Source: Cryoendolithus antarcticus (taxonomy: Eukaryota; Ascomycota; Dothideomycetes; Cladosporiales; Cladosporiaceae). From it: a stretch of DNA of 64,000 nt. Both the position numbers and the translations under genes were made by a program. Of this stretch, positions 19,886 through 29,674 are shown one piece after another. The stretch spans positions 496,001 through 560,000 of the forward strand of contig NAJO01000027.1 of assembly GCA_002077065.1 (NCBI GenBank), read 5' to 3'. Within the stretch, counting starts at the first letter, position 1. Every line of letters starts with the position of its first letter. Below the pieces are notes generated by a model. The model made no database searches. It was not told where the DNA came from and saw nothing but the letters and a program-made list of their open reading frames with translations.

Positions 19886-20770
19886 ATGCGCGCCTCCCTC
19901 CCCGCTAGCCTTCTCGGCCTCGTTGCCCTCTCCTCCGCACAGACATGGCCCTTCAACATCGTCGGCACCTGGTCGACAAAATCAAACAAAACCCTCACAG
20001 GCCCTGTGCGCGCCACTCCACAACCTATTCAGCTCTCTCCTCAGACCTACTAACACAGCTCTGCAGGGCTTCTACGACCCCGTAAACGAGAATCTCATCG
20101 AGCCTGAGCGAACTGGTATTTCGTATTCCTTCACTGGGGATGGGCATTATGAGGAGGCTTACTATCGCGCGATCTCGAACCCTGCGAACCCCGCTTGCCC
20201 GTCGGGGATTATGCAGTGGCAGCATGGGGGTTGGGTCATGAATGCTAATGGCTCGCTGAGTCTGACGCCTATTGCGATTGATGGGCGGCAGTTATTGAGT
20301 GAGCCGTGTAAGGGCGGGAATAGCGTGTATACGCGGTATAACCAGACGGAGCTTTTCGAGGTATGATTACTTGCATTCTGCGAACTGATTGGCGGCGAGC
20401 GATTACTGACTGCCAGGCGCAGCGCTACGAATACCTCATCGACCCCTACCACAACATCCCGCGCCTGAACCTCTTCCGCTTCGACGGCTCCCCGCTAAAC
20501 CCAATGTACCTCGTCATGTCGCCGCCTATGATGCTGCCAACCACCACTCTACACCCGCCCTCCGCGACTGCCACAGCTGGCTCGAAGAACAGCAAGCGTG
20601 GCCTAGACGCCGAGGTGCCGATTAACTGGAAGAGCAAGTTGGAGGGGAGCGAGGGCGCGCAGGTGGTGCGGTATGTGAATGCCGAGAGGCTCTGGTGGGT
20701 GGGATTGGCTATGACGGGGGTGGGGGGGCTGTTGTATGTGGGGCCCAGGCGGATGGGTGTGACGTTGTGA
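19886..20770 (+). CDS. ROT1: ER membrane chaperone Rot1
   Basis: An ER protein needed for folding and O-mannosylation of secretory and cell-wall proteins in yeast (established for yeast). Three exons, 19886-20005, 20067-20360 and 20423-20770, with introns of 61 and 62 bp, give 253 residues. Seen: a signal peptide ([19 protein letters not shown]), then [17 protein letters not shown] joined to [20 protein letters not shown], the family blocks [16 protein letters not shown] and [27 protein letters not shown], and [13 protein letters not shown] joined to [19 protein letters not shown] single membrane segment ([17 protein letters not shown]) lies near the C terminus. N-glycosylation sequons are visible (NKT, NGS, NQT). 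Confidence 0.96.
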
Positions 20771-21192
20771 GGAGGTTGTTACTCGGTGATACTGAGCTGG
20801 AAGCGATTGTGCTGTACAAAAGAGCTGTGGATGGATCAGTGATGCAGGTCTGTGGCGTTTGGCGGTGAACAGCATGAGTATGCGGATACAGGGTCTGGCG
20901 TAAGGGCTATGCACATGGGACAAAGGAAATATCGTGAGGTTTTTTTAAATCATTCACTACCACAAAGCTCTGTCTGTTCTGTCCCTTTCTCGCCGATGTC
21001 TTCAATCGTCACAATCTGTCGCATTCCGGCCATATCCGCCGAAGTCATCCAACCTCACCTGAATGCTGGATGCTCTCCAATCATCTCCCCAGGACCGCCG
21101 CAAACACTAGATTCCTGCTCCCGCAGGATACACAGCCCCACTCATCCGCTGAGATCTCCCACCTTGCTCAGCTCCCTTCTCGCTTCGCGACT
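20771..21192. other. Convergent intergenic region
   Basis: Lies between the 3' ends of ROT1 and the DUF6697-like gene. A short TTTTTTTAAAT tract lies at about 20941. Nothing else was recognised. Confidence 0.45.
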
Positions 21193-23124
21193 TCACCACG
21201 GGCTTCCATGTGGCCCCGCACCACCGCTCTTCAGCACCTGCTTCACCTTCTTCCCAGCCTCTGCCATCTCCATCTTGCCATTCACCGCTCCAGCCTCCCC
21301 ACCAATCGGCCGTCCTTCCACCATCGTCCTGCCACGCACGCTCTCTCCGACCGCTCCTGCACTCTTCTTGGCTGCGATGAGGTTCTTGACGAATTTCTCA
21401 TCGTCGCCAACGCACTCGAGGTATTCCCACCACAGCCGTAGCCCTTTCTCCTCGTCAAGATCGGAGTTATGCCACAACGCCATGAGGGTTTCCTTGCGTA
21501 TCAGGCGCGAGACTTTGATGCGGCTATCTTTGTCCCAGCTGCGGAGCTCGGTCATGTAATCCCCTAGAGCGCGCTCGACTTTCTGCTCTTTCGCCTGCAC
21601 AGCGACGGACGTAAGCGTTGCGTTGTCGTCCATATCGCTCGGCGGCAACGGACCCTCGTATGCGGGGCGAGGCCAGAAGTAGAGACGTAGTTTCTCCGTG
21701 ACCCAGGCTGGGCGGTTGGGGTCAGATAGTTGGGTTGCCCAGTACTCCAGCACCGTAGCAGGCAAACGGAGAGTCTCACTATGAGAGAGTTGGTCGCTAT
21801 AACGCGTTTGAGAGTAGTTGCCCATGTAGGTGTACTCTCCACCTTTCGTAGCGACGAACACAGGCACATTGAAGTAGTCGGTGGCATTTTCCAGGTATCC
21901 GCCCCCGGGAACGGCATCGTCGTTAAAGAAAGCCGTAAGCTTAGCACCGTGCTCTCCGGCTCTGGTAGGGGCGAAGGGCTCATATTCCGCATCGAGTAGC
22001 CAATACGTTCGCCCCTTGCCGAGGAGAGAGGCTGACTGGGAGAATGCGGGCACGACGTTGAAGCCTGGTGAGTACTGAGTACCTCCTATGGTCTTGAACA
22101 GGAATTCCCAGGTAAAGGTCTCGGGAGCGGGCTCGAAGACTGGGTGGGGAGCGCCCATATTGACGACTGCCTGTGATTGGACAATCGCAGCGGTAGCTGT
22201 TTGGTCTGGCTTCTCGATGGTAGGAGTGTCTACAGTCTCCGTGGTCACGGGCGCAATGGTCGCAGCAGTGGAAGTCTCGAGTTTGGCTGGAGATACTACA
22301 ACCTCTTGAGTCTCTGGCTTCTTGATCTCGATGGCATGCGATCGACGAGGAGCTGCAGGCGCAGCGACAGTCACTGGAGGAGAAGCCGCTTTCTTGCCAG
22401 CTCTCAAATGAGGCGGAAGAGGCTTCGTGGTAGGTGTAGCAGTCTCTCCTGCTGCAGGCTGCGACACCGTGACTTCGGGGGATGGAGACTCAGTCCCGTG
22501 GCACCCTGGTGTGGTGTCGACTGTTGGCTCTGGCATCTTCGAAGTGATCCACACTGGAGCCTCAGCAGCGCTCACTGGCGCAGCTTTGATCGCCTTCATT
22601 GTTGGCGGTGCTTCAATCGCCTTTGTACGCTCCACGAAGGCAGCATTGCTTGAGATGCCTGGTAAAGCCGCCTCAGCAGTCTGACGAAGCAACGCTGCCT
22701 GTTGCTCCATGATAATTGCAAATGTGAGGCTGGTATTAGCCATGGTATTGACGCGCTGCTCGTTGTTGTCGACCCTCTCTTCGAGTTGACGCTGAGAGGA
22801 TCGAAGCGCGACGATCTCAGCCTGCAGGGTACGCAAGTCGTTCGCAGTCATGTCGTGGAGGATATCAATTTCGCTGGTGTGCTGCCAGGACCTCTCCTCC
22901 AATCGGGCGAGGTCAATATCACCAGAAGCCTGGTGAGTGACGACCCGTGAGAGAGCTGTGTTGTTGGGTTCTGCGTGGAAAGGTTCGACTGCGGCAGGAG
23001 CGGCAGGTACGATGCGCGGTGCTGCACTAGCTGCAGCATGGTCCTGTGCCAGGTAGTTGTTGATGTTTTGCACGAAGCGCGGTGCGATACGCATGGCATT
23101 GGGTTCTCTTGGGATCTTGGACAT
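21193..23124 (-). CDS. DUF6697-like fungal protein of unknown function
   Basis: 643 residues in one exon. The N-terminal half is disordered and rich in Ala, Pro, Thr and Glu. It holds one predicted coiled-coil stretch (about residues 85-135, EIDILHDMTANDLRTLQAE ... LEERVDNNEQRVN). The C-terminal part (about 355-560) is a folded domain with the blocks YWLLDAEYEPFAPTRAGEHG, AKLTAFFND, GEYTYMGNYSQTRYSD, LPATVLEYWATQLSDP, RPAWVTEKLRLYFWPRP and GPLPP. I recall this pattern from the fungal DUF6697 family; that label is from memory, not from a search. The last 80 residues are basic and Gly-rich. No catalytic motif was recognised. Confidence 0.8.
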   Translation of the reverse strand: MSKIPREPNAMRIAPRFVQNINNYLAQDHAAASAAPRIVPAAPAAVEPFHAEPNNTALSRVVTHQASGDIDLARLEERSWQHTSEIDILHDMTANDLRTLQAEIVALRSSQRQLEERVDNNEQRVNTMANTSLTFAIIMEQQAALLRQTAEAALPGISSNAAFVERTKAIEAPPTMKAIKAAPVSAAEAPVWITSKMPEPTVDTTPGCHGTESPSPEVTVSQPAAGETATPTTKPLPPHLRAGKKAASPPVTVAAPAAPRRSHAIEIKKPETQEVVVSPAKLETSTAATIAPVTTETVDTPTIEKPDQTATAAIVQSQAVVNMGAPHPVFEPAPETFTWEFLFKTIGGTQYSPGFNVVPAFSQSASLLGKGRTYWLLDAEYEPFAPTRAGEHGAKLTAFFNDDAVPGGGYLENATDYFNVPVFVATKGGEYTYMGNYSQTRYSDQLSHSETLRLPATVLEYWATQLSDPNRPAWVTEKLRLYFWPRPAYEGPLPPSDMDDNATLTSVAVQAKEQKVERALGDYMTELRSWDKDSRIKVSRLIRKETLMALWHNSDLDEEKGLRLWWEYLECVGDDEKFVKNLIAAKKSAGAVGESVRGRTMVEGRPIGGEAGAVNGKMEMAEAGKKVKQVLKSGGAGPHGSPW

Positions 23125-24412
23125 GGTCTGTGTTGTGCTGGAGTGGTATGCAGAAGTATAGGCAGGAGGAGGGAGATGTTGAGTAGTGGAAGGAGGGAAC
23201 GAGGTTCAGAAATTGTTAAATAGTCGAGAGAGCAGCAATTGCACGTGCGAGCCTGCAACTGATAGGGAGTCATCACCTAAATGCAACCGAGTGATGTATA
23301 TACTCACCAATCTGAACGGAAGGTAACGGCAGAGAACACTGGAAGTGAGGATGATGAAGCAGTGATGGATAAAGTGAATACACCGAAGCTTCAGAAAGTG
23401 AGTTTGCCTCGTACAGTGCTTCTCGCGCACCTACCCACACTCTCCGGACGATCAGAGTCTGCTTCAGCTGCACTCGGGGTAGTGGTGATGATCCACCAAT
23501 CTTGCTACATCCACGTGAGACTTGACGAATGGCGGGAGAGGCCAGGAGAAACGTAATACAGTCTGCTTGACGAGGCAATGCATCTGGGTCAGCCATCTGG
23601 AGGGCGTTAAGACGCTCTCAGACCCTATTATGCCATGTCACGAAGACGATCAACACGACCTCCAACGGGGTCGGCTGATATCGAGAGCATCGGTTCGCCA
23701 CTCAGATGTGCTGGAGTCGCTACACGCCGTGCCGAGTGCCATAAAGAACAGCGCTATCTCAACATGGATCGACATATCCAGTGGCAGAAACCCAGTCGAT
23801 ATCAGGTACCCGTACAGTGCACTTCAGGTTCGGGAGCTAGATGACATGTCCCATCGCAGTCTTCCGTGCGATTCTCCTCAGGATGTCATTCCTGATCAGA
23901 GTTGACCGCACAAGGGGTAATCCAGTACGCTGAAGGACCTGCTAGGCCATAGATCGCTCGCAGAGCTCGGAACCCGGCATTGTGTCTTCCCAGAGGTCGA
24001 TGCGCAGATACGTGGTCACGCTGGATCGTCTTTCAGATCGACCAGAATTTTGGCAGTCGCGATCGTTCCTTTACATCCAGACTGCAACGGATAATGTGTG
24101 TCGACGCTCGACAAGCTGATCCGTTGCATACATTTGAGGTCGCACAACACCGTTGAGCGCGAAGTAACAGATCAGTGCAGGGAAGATGTCGGACACGAAA
24201 TGAGCTTCAAGCTCTCGCAGAATCGTCTCGAAAGGAGATGGAGGTCCGTGCACGCTCTCCTCCGAGAGGCATCCGATGATGCACGACACCAGATGCACTT
24301 TTCTCTCTACACCTTCGCCATCAGCAACACCTTCTCTCCCAGCTAATTCTTTACTTTCATTGCGCTTGTATAACAGTGCGCTCTCGCAATTGTATCACCA
24401 CATACACACATC
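23125..24412. other. Divergent promoter region, DUF6697-like / SSC1
   Basis: 1.3 kb with short open frames on both strands and no recognisable protein. It should hold the SSC1 promoter. I looked for regular heat-shock elements (alternating GAA/TTC every 5 bp) close to SSC1 and found no clear array by eye. Confidence 0.45.
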
Positions 24413-26571
24413 ATGCTGTCCTCAAGGATAATGCGGAATGTCAGTCTCGCCTCCCAAAAGTCCATCACACGAGCATCCACTGACATATGCACAGTCTCTT
24501 CCGCGCGCCACATCCTCCCTCAGGTCCTCCGCATACCGATCACCGATAGTCTCATCATTCCGGAGAGGATATGCCGAGAACATCAAGAGCGACGAGAAGG
24601 TTAAGGGCCCGGTCATTGGTATTGATTTGGGTACCACCAACTCGGCTGTCGCCATCATGGAGGGCGCAAACCCGCGCATCATAGAGAACTCGGAGGGTGA
24701 GTGCAGACTCCTACAGGGCGTCAGTGAAGAGGCCGTTCAGCTAACAATCATCAGGTGCGCGAACAACACCTTCAGTGGTGGGCTTCACAAAAGAGGGCGA
24801 GCGATTAGTCGGTATCGCCGCAAAGCGTCAAGCAGTCGTCAATCCCGAGAACACCCTCTTCGCCACCAAGCGTCTCATCGGCCGCAAGTTCAAGGATGCC
24901 GAGGTCCAGCGCGACATCCAGCAGGTACCGTACAAGATCGTGCAGCACACCAACGGCGATGCATGGCTCGAGGCGCAAGGCCAGAAGTACTCGCCATCGC
25001 AGATTGGTGGCTTCGTGCTCGGCAAGATGAAGGAGACTGCTGAGGCTTTCCTCGGCAAGGAGTTGAAGAATGCTGTGGTTACGGTGCCCGCGTACTTCAA
25101 CGACCAGCAGAGACAGGCAACGAAGGATGCCGGTGCAATCTCGGGTCTGAATGTGCTACGAGTCATCAACGAGCCTACGGCTGCTGCGCTCGCATACGGT
25201 CTTGAGAAGGACAACCGCGTGGTCGCAGTCTACGATCTTGGTGGTGGTACTTTCGATATCTCCATCCTCGAGATCTCCGATGGTGTCTTCGAGGTGAAGT
25301 CGACGAACGGCGACACCCATCTCGGAGGTGAGGACTTCGACATTACGCTTGTCCGCCACCTTGTAGCGCAATTCAAGAAAGAGCAAGGCATTGATCTTTC
25401 TGGCGACCGCATGGCCATTCAGCGCATCCGTGAGGCTGCGGAGAAGGCCAAGATCGAGCTTTCATCCTCCCTACAAACCGACATTAACCTGCCTTTCATC
25501 ACAGCCGACGCATCCGGACCCAAGCACATCAACACCAAGATGTCGCGAGCACAACTCGAGGGTCTTGTTGAGCCCCTCGTGAGCAAGACGCTCGAGCCGG
25601 TGCGCAAGGCGCTCAAGGACGCCAACCTGCAAGCAAAGGACATTCAGGACGTCATCCTCGTTGGTGGCATGACCCGCATGCCCAAGGTCACTGAGCTCGT
25701 GAAGGGCATCTTCGGCCGCGACCCAGCCAAGTCCGTCAACCCAGATGAGGCCGTCGCCATCGGCGCCGCGATCCAGGGTGGTGTTCTCGCCGGCTCCGTG
25801 ACTGACATCCTCCTCCTCGACGTCACCCCGCTCTCCCTCGGCATTGAGACTCTGGGTGGTGTCTTCACCCGCTTGATCAACCGCAACACCACGATTCCGA
25901 CCAAGAAATCGCAGACCTTCTCCACGGCCGCCGACTTCCAATCTGCAGTCGAGATCAAGATCTACCAGGGTGAGCGCGAGCTTGTCCGCGACAACAAGCT
26001 CCTCGGCAACTTCCAGCTCGTCGGTATCCCGCCCGCTCACCGCGGCGTGCCCCAAATCGAGGTAACTTTCGACATCGACGCTGACTCCATCGTCCACGTC
26101 GGCGCAAAGGACAAATCCACCGGCAAGGACCAAACCATCACCATCGCCTCCGGCTCCGGCCTGTCCGACAGCGAGATCGAGAATATGGTCTCCGACGCGG
26201 AGAAATACGCCGAGACGGACAAGGGCCGCAAGGCCGCCATCGAGAGCGCCAACCGCGCCGACAGCGTCGTGAACGATACCGAGAAGGCGCTGAAGGAGCA
26301 CGAGGATAAGCTTGACAAGACTGAGGCTGAGCAGATCCGGACAAAGATCGCTGAGATGAGGGAGTTTATTGCTAAGAGCCAGGCTGGGGAGGGGAGTGTG
26401 ACGGCGGAGGAGATGAAGGCTAAGACCGATGATCTGCAGAACGCTAGTCTTACGCTGTTCGACAAGATGCATCGGGCGAGGTCTGAGGCGAACAATGCGA
26501 GCGAGGAGAAGCAGGGTGGTGAGGAGAAGCCTCCTGGTAGCGAGGGTGGTGAGGGCGAGAAGAAGCCTTGA
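24413..26571 (+). CDS. SSC1: Mitochondrial Hsp70
   Basis: The matrix Hsp70 that drives protein import through the TIM23 motor and folds imported proteins with Mdj1 and Mge1 (family knowledge). Three exons, 24413-24439, 24495-24696 and 24755-26571, with introns of 55 and 58 bp, give 681 residues. Exon 1 encodes only MLSSRIMRN. Splicing (GTCAGT ... CACTGAC ... ACAG) yields the presequence [18 protein letters not shown] and then FRRGYAEN, a good cleavage region. The ATG at 24434 would give a less typical presequence. Seen: [78 protein letters not shown] and [13 protein letters not shown] of the ATPase domain. The substrate domain follows, and then a Glu/Gly-rich tail. Confidence 0.97.
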
Positions 26572-26893
26572 GCACTTTGATGGCCTGTTGGGACGCGAGT
26601 CTCTCCATTGCTTATCGCCGGACGCTCAGAGCCATGAGAAGGCGCTGCTCCTTGTCGTCGGCTACGGGGCTCCACTGTACAATACCCTCTCGTTCGACGA
26701 CTCTCGGCTCATCTGGCTGGGAGGACTCGATGTCTTAATACACCAACCTTCACATATTGGCAAGGTGTAGATCTCCTGGCGTTGTTGATCTCTGGGACTT
26801 GATTCGGGATCTGGCAAAAGAGCAGGCAGTGTGTTGATAGATCTGGGCTGCTTGGTCCATAGGCTAGGCGGGTCGATGGAATGGGTGTGTATG

Positions 26894-27106
26894 CTATGTA
26901 ACTTGTCTCCTCTCTAAATCCTCTCCTTCTAGCTCTCCTATGCTCAACGCGATTTCCTCCCACTCTGACGAATACAGAAGTAACACTAGTGACCACGCAT
27001 AGCCTGTCTCATTGTAATGTGAAACAAGCACCTCCCATCGTCTACCTCGTGCAATGAATGTACCGTAGAACTCGATTTGTTCGGCTGGGAGACGATCCGA
27101 TGCCAT
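26894..27106 (-). CDS. Possible small protein or gene remnant
   Basis: Open frame of 70 residues from an ATG at 27106: MASDRLPAEQIEFYGTF, GRRWEVLVSHYNETGYAW, then EWEEIALSIGELEGEDLE. The frame stays open for at least about 35 codons upstream of the ATG, with protein-like composition (VVRTFKCVVHFNQSSEAVW), so the true start may lie in an upstream exon. I do not recognise a family. It may be a real small gene, an exon of one, or a decayed copy. Confidence 0.3.
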   Translation of the reverse strand: MASDRLPAEQIEFYGTFIARGRRWEVLVSHYNETGYAWSLVLLLYSSEWEEIALSIGELEGEDLERRQVT

Positions 27107-27695
27107 CTCAATGATGCAGCACCACACCGCTTCGCTGCTCTGATTAAAGTGAACGACGCATTTGAATGTTCGGACAACAGCACGACTCTGAGTGTGCCAT
27201 GCTGCCCAATCGAGCGGTCTGAGTGGTGAGCTGTTCCTGCATGGCTAGTACTGTCCTGTGGCGGACAGAGAAGATCTCTGCCGTGCTTGGTTTCGCTCTA
27301 GGGACTCACTCAATTGCTATTGTCGATCTGCTGAGCGCCTATGACTACACTCGTAGCACTCGCTACGGCCTCGACTTGCCCATAAGAGCTCATTATCTTC
27401 ACATTCAAGACCATAAACGATAACGAAGTCTTCACTTCGTTCCTTGCCTTCACTCACTTACACACAGTGACGGGGAAGTCGGCCCGAACATCTTGTGGCT
27501 TCAGCAGCCCCACGTTCCTGCCCCACTACGTGTGCTACAGCACAGTGACATAAGTGCCTCCTTCCACAACAACTCAAACATTTTCCACTTCTGCTCAACA
27601 ACTTACCTCCTCATACACTCAAAGTACACAAAGCATACAAAGCTTCCACTCTCTCCACGAGACTACTCTAGCAAATGCAACCTCATTAACCGAAC

Positions 27696-27798
27696 GTATG
27701 TATGACTAGCCCCGTTTGCATCATTGGCGAGAGAGTTCAACGGTGTACCGTGGTTCTGATGGGATTGAGTTGTATATACTGACATATACTGCCTATAG
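27696..27798 (+). other. Likely 5'-UTR intron of mpdA
   Basis: GTATGT donor at 27696, CTGAC branch-like sequence at about 27776, and CTATAG acceptor ending at 27798, 23 bp before the mpdA ATG. Length 103 bp. The sequence upstream (TTCCACTTCTGCTCAAC and pyrimidine-rich flanks) looks like a fungal leader. Inferred from splice consensus only. Confidence 0.5.
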
Positions 27799-27821
27799 CT
27801 ACCTCTCAATCCATCGAAATA

Positions 27822-28988
27822 ATGGCTGGCAAGAAGGGTGTCCACTTCGGAGGTGGAAACATCGGGCGTGGCTTCGTCGCCGAGTTCCTGCACAACAGCG
27901 GATATGAGGTTGTCTTCGTGGACGTGATGGATTCCATCATCGAGTCCCTGCAGAAGACGAAGAGCTACGAGGTGACGGAGATCGGTGACGATGGCGAGAA
28001 GAAGTTCACAATCGACAATTACCGTGCGCTGAACAGCAAGCACGAGATGGAGAAGGTGATCCACGAGATTGCCACAGCCGACGTCGTCACCTGCGCTGTG
28101 GGACCAAACATCCTCAAGTTCATTGCAAAGCCCATCGCTGAGGGTATCGAGGCACGCAAGTCCAGCGAGCCGCTCTCGGTCATCGCCTGCGAGAACATGA
28201 TCGGTGCCACCGACGCTCTCCGTGGCTTCATCGAGGGCCACCTCGGCGAGGAGGTCAAGCAGGATATCAAGTCCAAGGCCCGCTTCGCCAACTCCGCCAT
28301 CGACCGTATTGTGCCCCTCCAGCCCGAGGGTGCCGGTCTCAATGTCCTCATTGAGAAGTTCTACGAGTGGTGCGTTGAGGAGAAGCCCTTCGACGGCAAG
28401 CCTCCTCCAATCAAGGGCATCCACTTCGTTCAGGACCTTAAGCCGTACATCGAGCGCAAGCTCTTCACCGTCAACACCGGACACGCCACGGCTGCGTACT
28501 ACGGCTACAACCGTGGCAAGAAGTACGTCCACGAGGTACTCCAGGACAAGGAGCTCCACGACATCGTACAGGATACCCTCAAGGAGACTGCCCACCTAAT
28601 CTGCACCCAGCATACGCACGTCAGCACGAAGGAGCAGAGCGAGTACGTTCAGGCCATCGTCAAGCGTATCTCGAACCCCGCTCTCGAGGACATCGTCACC
28701 CGTGTCGGCCGCGCTCCTCTCCGCAAGCTCTCACGCCGCGAGCGCTTCATCGCTCCCGCCGCTCATCTCGCTGAGATGAACGAGAGCTACAAGGGTCTGC
28801 TTGGCGGCATCGAGATGGCGTTCCGCTTCCAGAACGTCGAGGGTGATGAGGAGTCCGCGGAGCTGGCCAAGAAGCTGAAGGAGCTTGACGCCGAGGCGGC
28901 GGTCAAGGACATCTGTGGGTTGGAGGCGGAGCACCCTCTCTTCAAGGATGTGGTGGCTGTGGTGAAGAAGGTGCAGGGTGGATCCTGA
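27822..28988 (+). CDS. mpdA: Mannitol-1-phosphate 5-dehydrogenase
   Basis: Reduces fructose-6-phosphate to mannitol-1-phosphate with NADH, the entry to mannitol storage and stress protection in filamentous fungi (family knowledge). 388 residues in one coding exon, the usual length. Seen: the nucleotide-fold motif [12 protein letters not shown] at residues 7-18, [51 protein letters not shown], and [19 protein letters not shown], which carries the family's catalytic lysine. The C-terminal domain has [12 protein letters not shown] and EHPLFKDV. Codon use is strongly biased to C-ending codons, as in highly expressed genes. The opposite strand has a long open frame that is a shadow of this bias. 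Confidence 0.97.
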   Translation: MAGKKGVHFGGGNIGRGFVAEFLHNSGYEVVFVDVMDSIIESLQKTKSYEVTEIGDDGEKKFTIDNYRALNSKHEMEKVIHEIATADVVTCAVGPNILKFIAKPIAEGIEARKSSEPLSVIACENMIGATDALRGFIEGHLGEEVKQDIKSKARFANSAIDRIVPLQPEGAGLNVLIEKFYEWCVEEKPFDGKPPPIKGIHFVQDLKPYIERKLFTVNTGHATAAYYGYNRGKKYVHEVLQDKELHDIVQDTLKETAHLICTQHTHVSTKEQSEYVQAIVKRISNPALEDIVTRVGRAPLRKLSRRERFIAPAAHLAEMNESYKGLLGGIEMAFRFQNVEGDEESAELAKKLKELDAEAAVKDICGLEAEHPLFKDVVAVVKKVQGGS

Positions 28989-29674
28989 ACGGGCCGAAGT
29001 TCTCTCTAAGGGGCGAAGGTGATGACAGCATGACTGACGAGGCATCTGCGTGCATGAGCGGCATGGGGAGAAAAGTGTAGCACGAGTACAGGCAGTGCAT
29101 ACCCAGCTAGCTAGGCGTGAATGGCAGCTGTCAACATCTGAAGTTTGCTGCTTCCTTGTGATGATCATGGCGCAGTCGCCACCCTGCCAATCTGCTCCGT
29201 GACTGCACCCACCGTACAGTGCATTTGGACGGGACTGCAAGAATCGATCTTCGTAAGCGATTTGCTTCATTCATGCGCAGGAGATGTCAATCATAATTGT
29301 CGTGGGAGACTCGAGCTCGGCCTTGCAGCACTTCTTGACGTACCGTATCAACCCCACTTCACGTCCAGAGTAGACACCTGCATGGACGAGGCCACTACCA
29401 CCCATTCACTACCTACTGCCAGTATTCTTATCACCTCGACTTGACTGCACATAGCACTCATCGTCCCGCCTTTCACCTCCCACCGATCGCCCTCTCGTCG
29501 CGACACTCCGCTCACACCCCTCCAAGCAGATTCCACTACGAGCTCTCCATTCTGGCGGACTCCGATGCTTCAGACAGCGACTCCCTCCCCGACTTGATCT
29601 CCATATCCTCCCAAGGAGAACCTCCCGCCACAACACCAGCGCATGCGCGCGCCCTACCGTTGCGCTCAACGAGA
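28989..29674. other. Intergenic region
   Basis: Lies between mpdA and the WD40 gene. From 29441 the frame of the WD40 gene is already open but without ATG, so an upstream start exon spliced into this stretch is possible (it reads SDASDSDSLPDLIS). Otherwise nothing was recognised. Confidence 0.4.

Larger units (their letters stand above)
26572..27821. other. Intergenic region between SSC1 and mpdA
   Basis: 1.25 kb. It holds a possible small gene on the minus strand (26894-27106) and a likely 5'-UTR intron of the next gene (27696-27798), both listed separately. The rest is without recognisable content. Confidence 0.45.

Noticed and set aside
24000..24412. Heat-shock elements in front of SSC1
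   Set aside because: Scattered TTC and GAA occur, but not in the regular 5-bp phase required.
25471..26472. Minus-strand open frame of 333 aa opposite SSC1
   Set aside because: Leu/Asp/Val-rich mirror of a highly biased coding strand. SSC1 motifs are unmistakable on the plus strand.
27663..28595. Minus-strand open frame of 310 aa opposite mpdA
   Set aside because: Same reason: it mirrors the C-ending codon bias of mpdA and has no domain of its own.
29441..29674. N-terminal extension of the WD40 protein from a TTG
   Set aside because: No ATG in this stretch. The ATG at 29675 begins the conserved N terminus. A spliced upstream exon remains possible and is mentioned in the entry.
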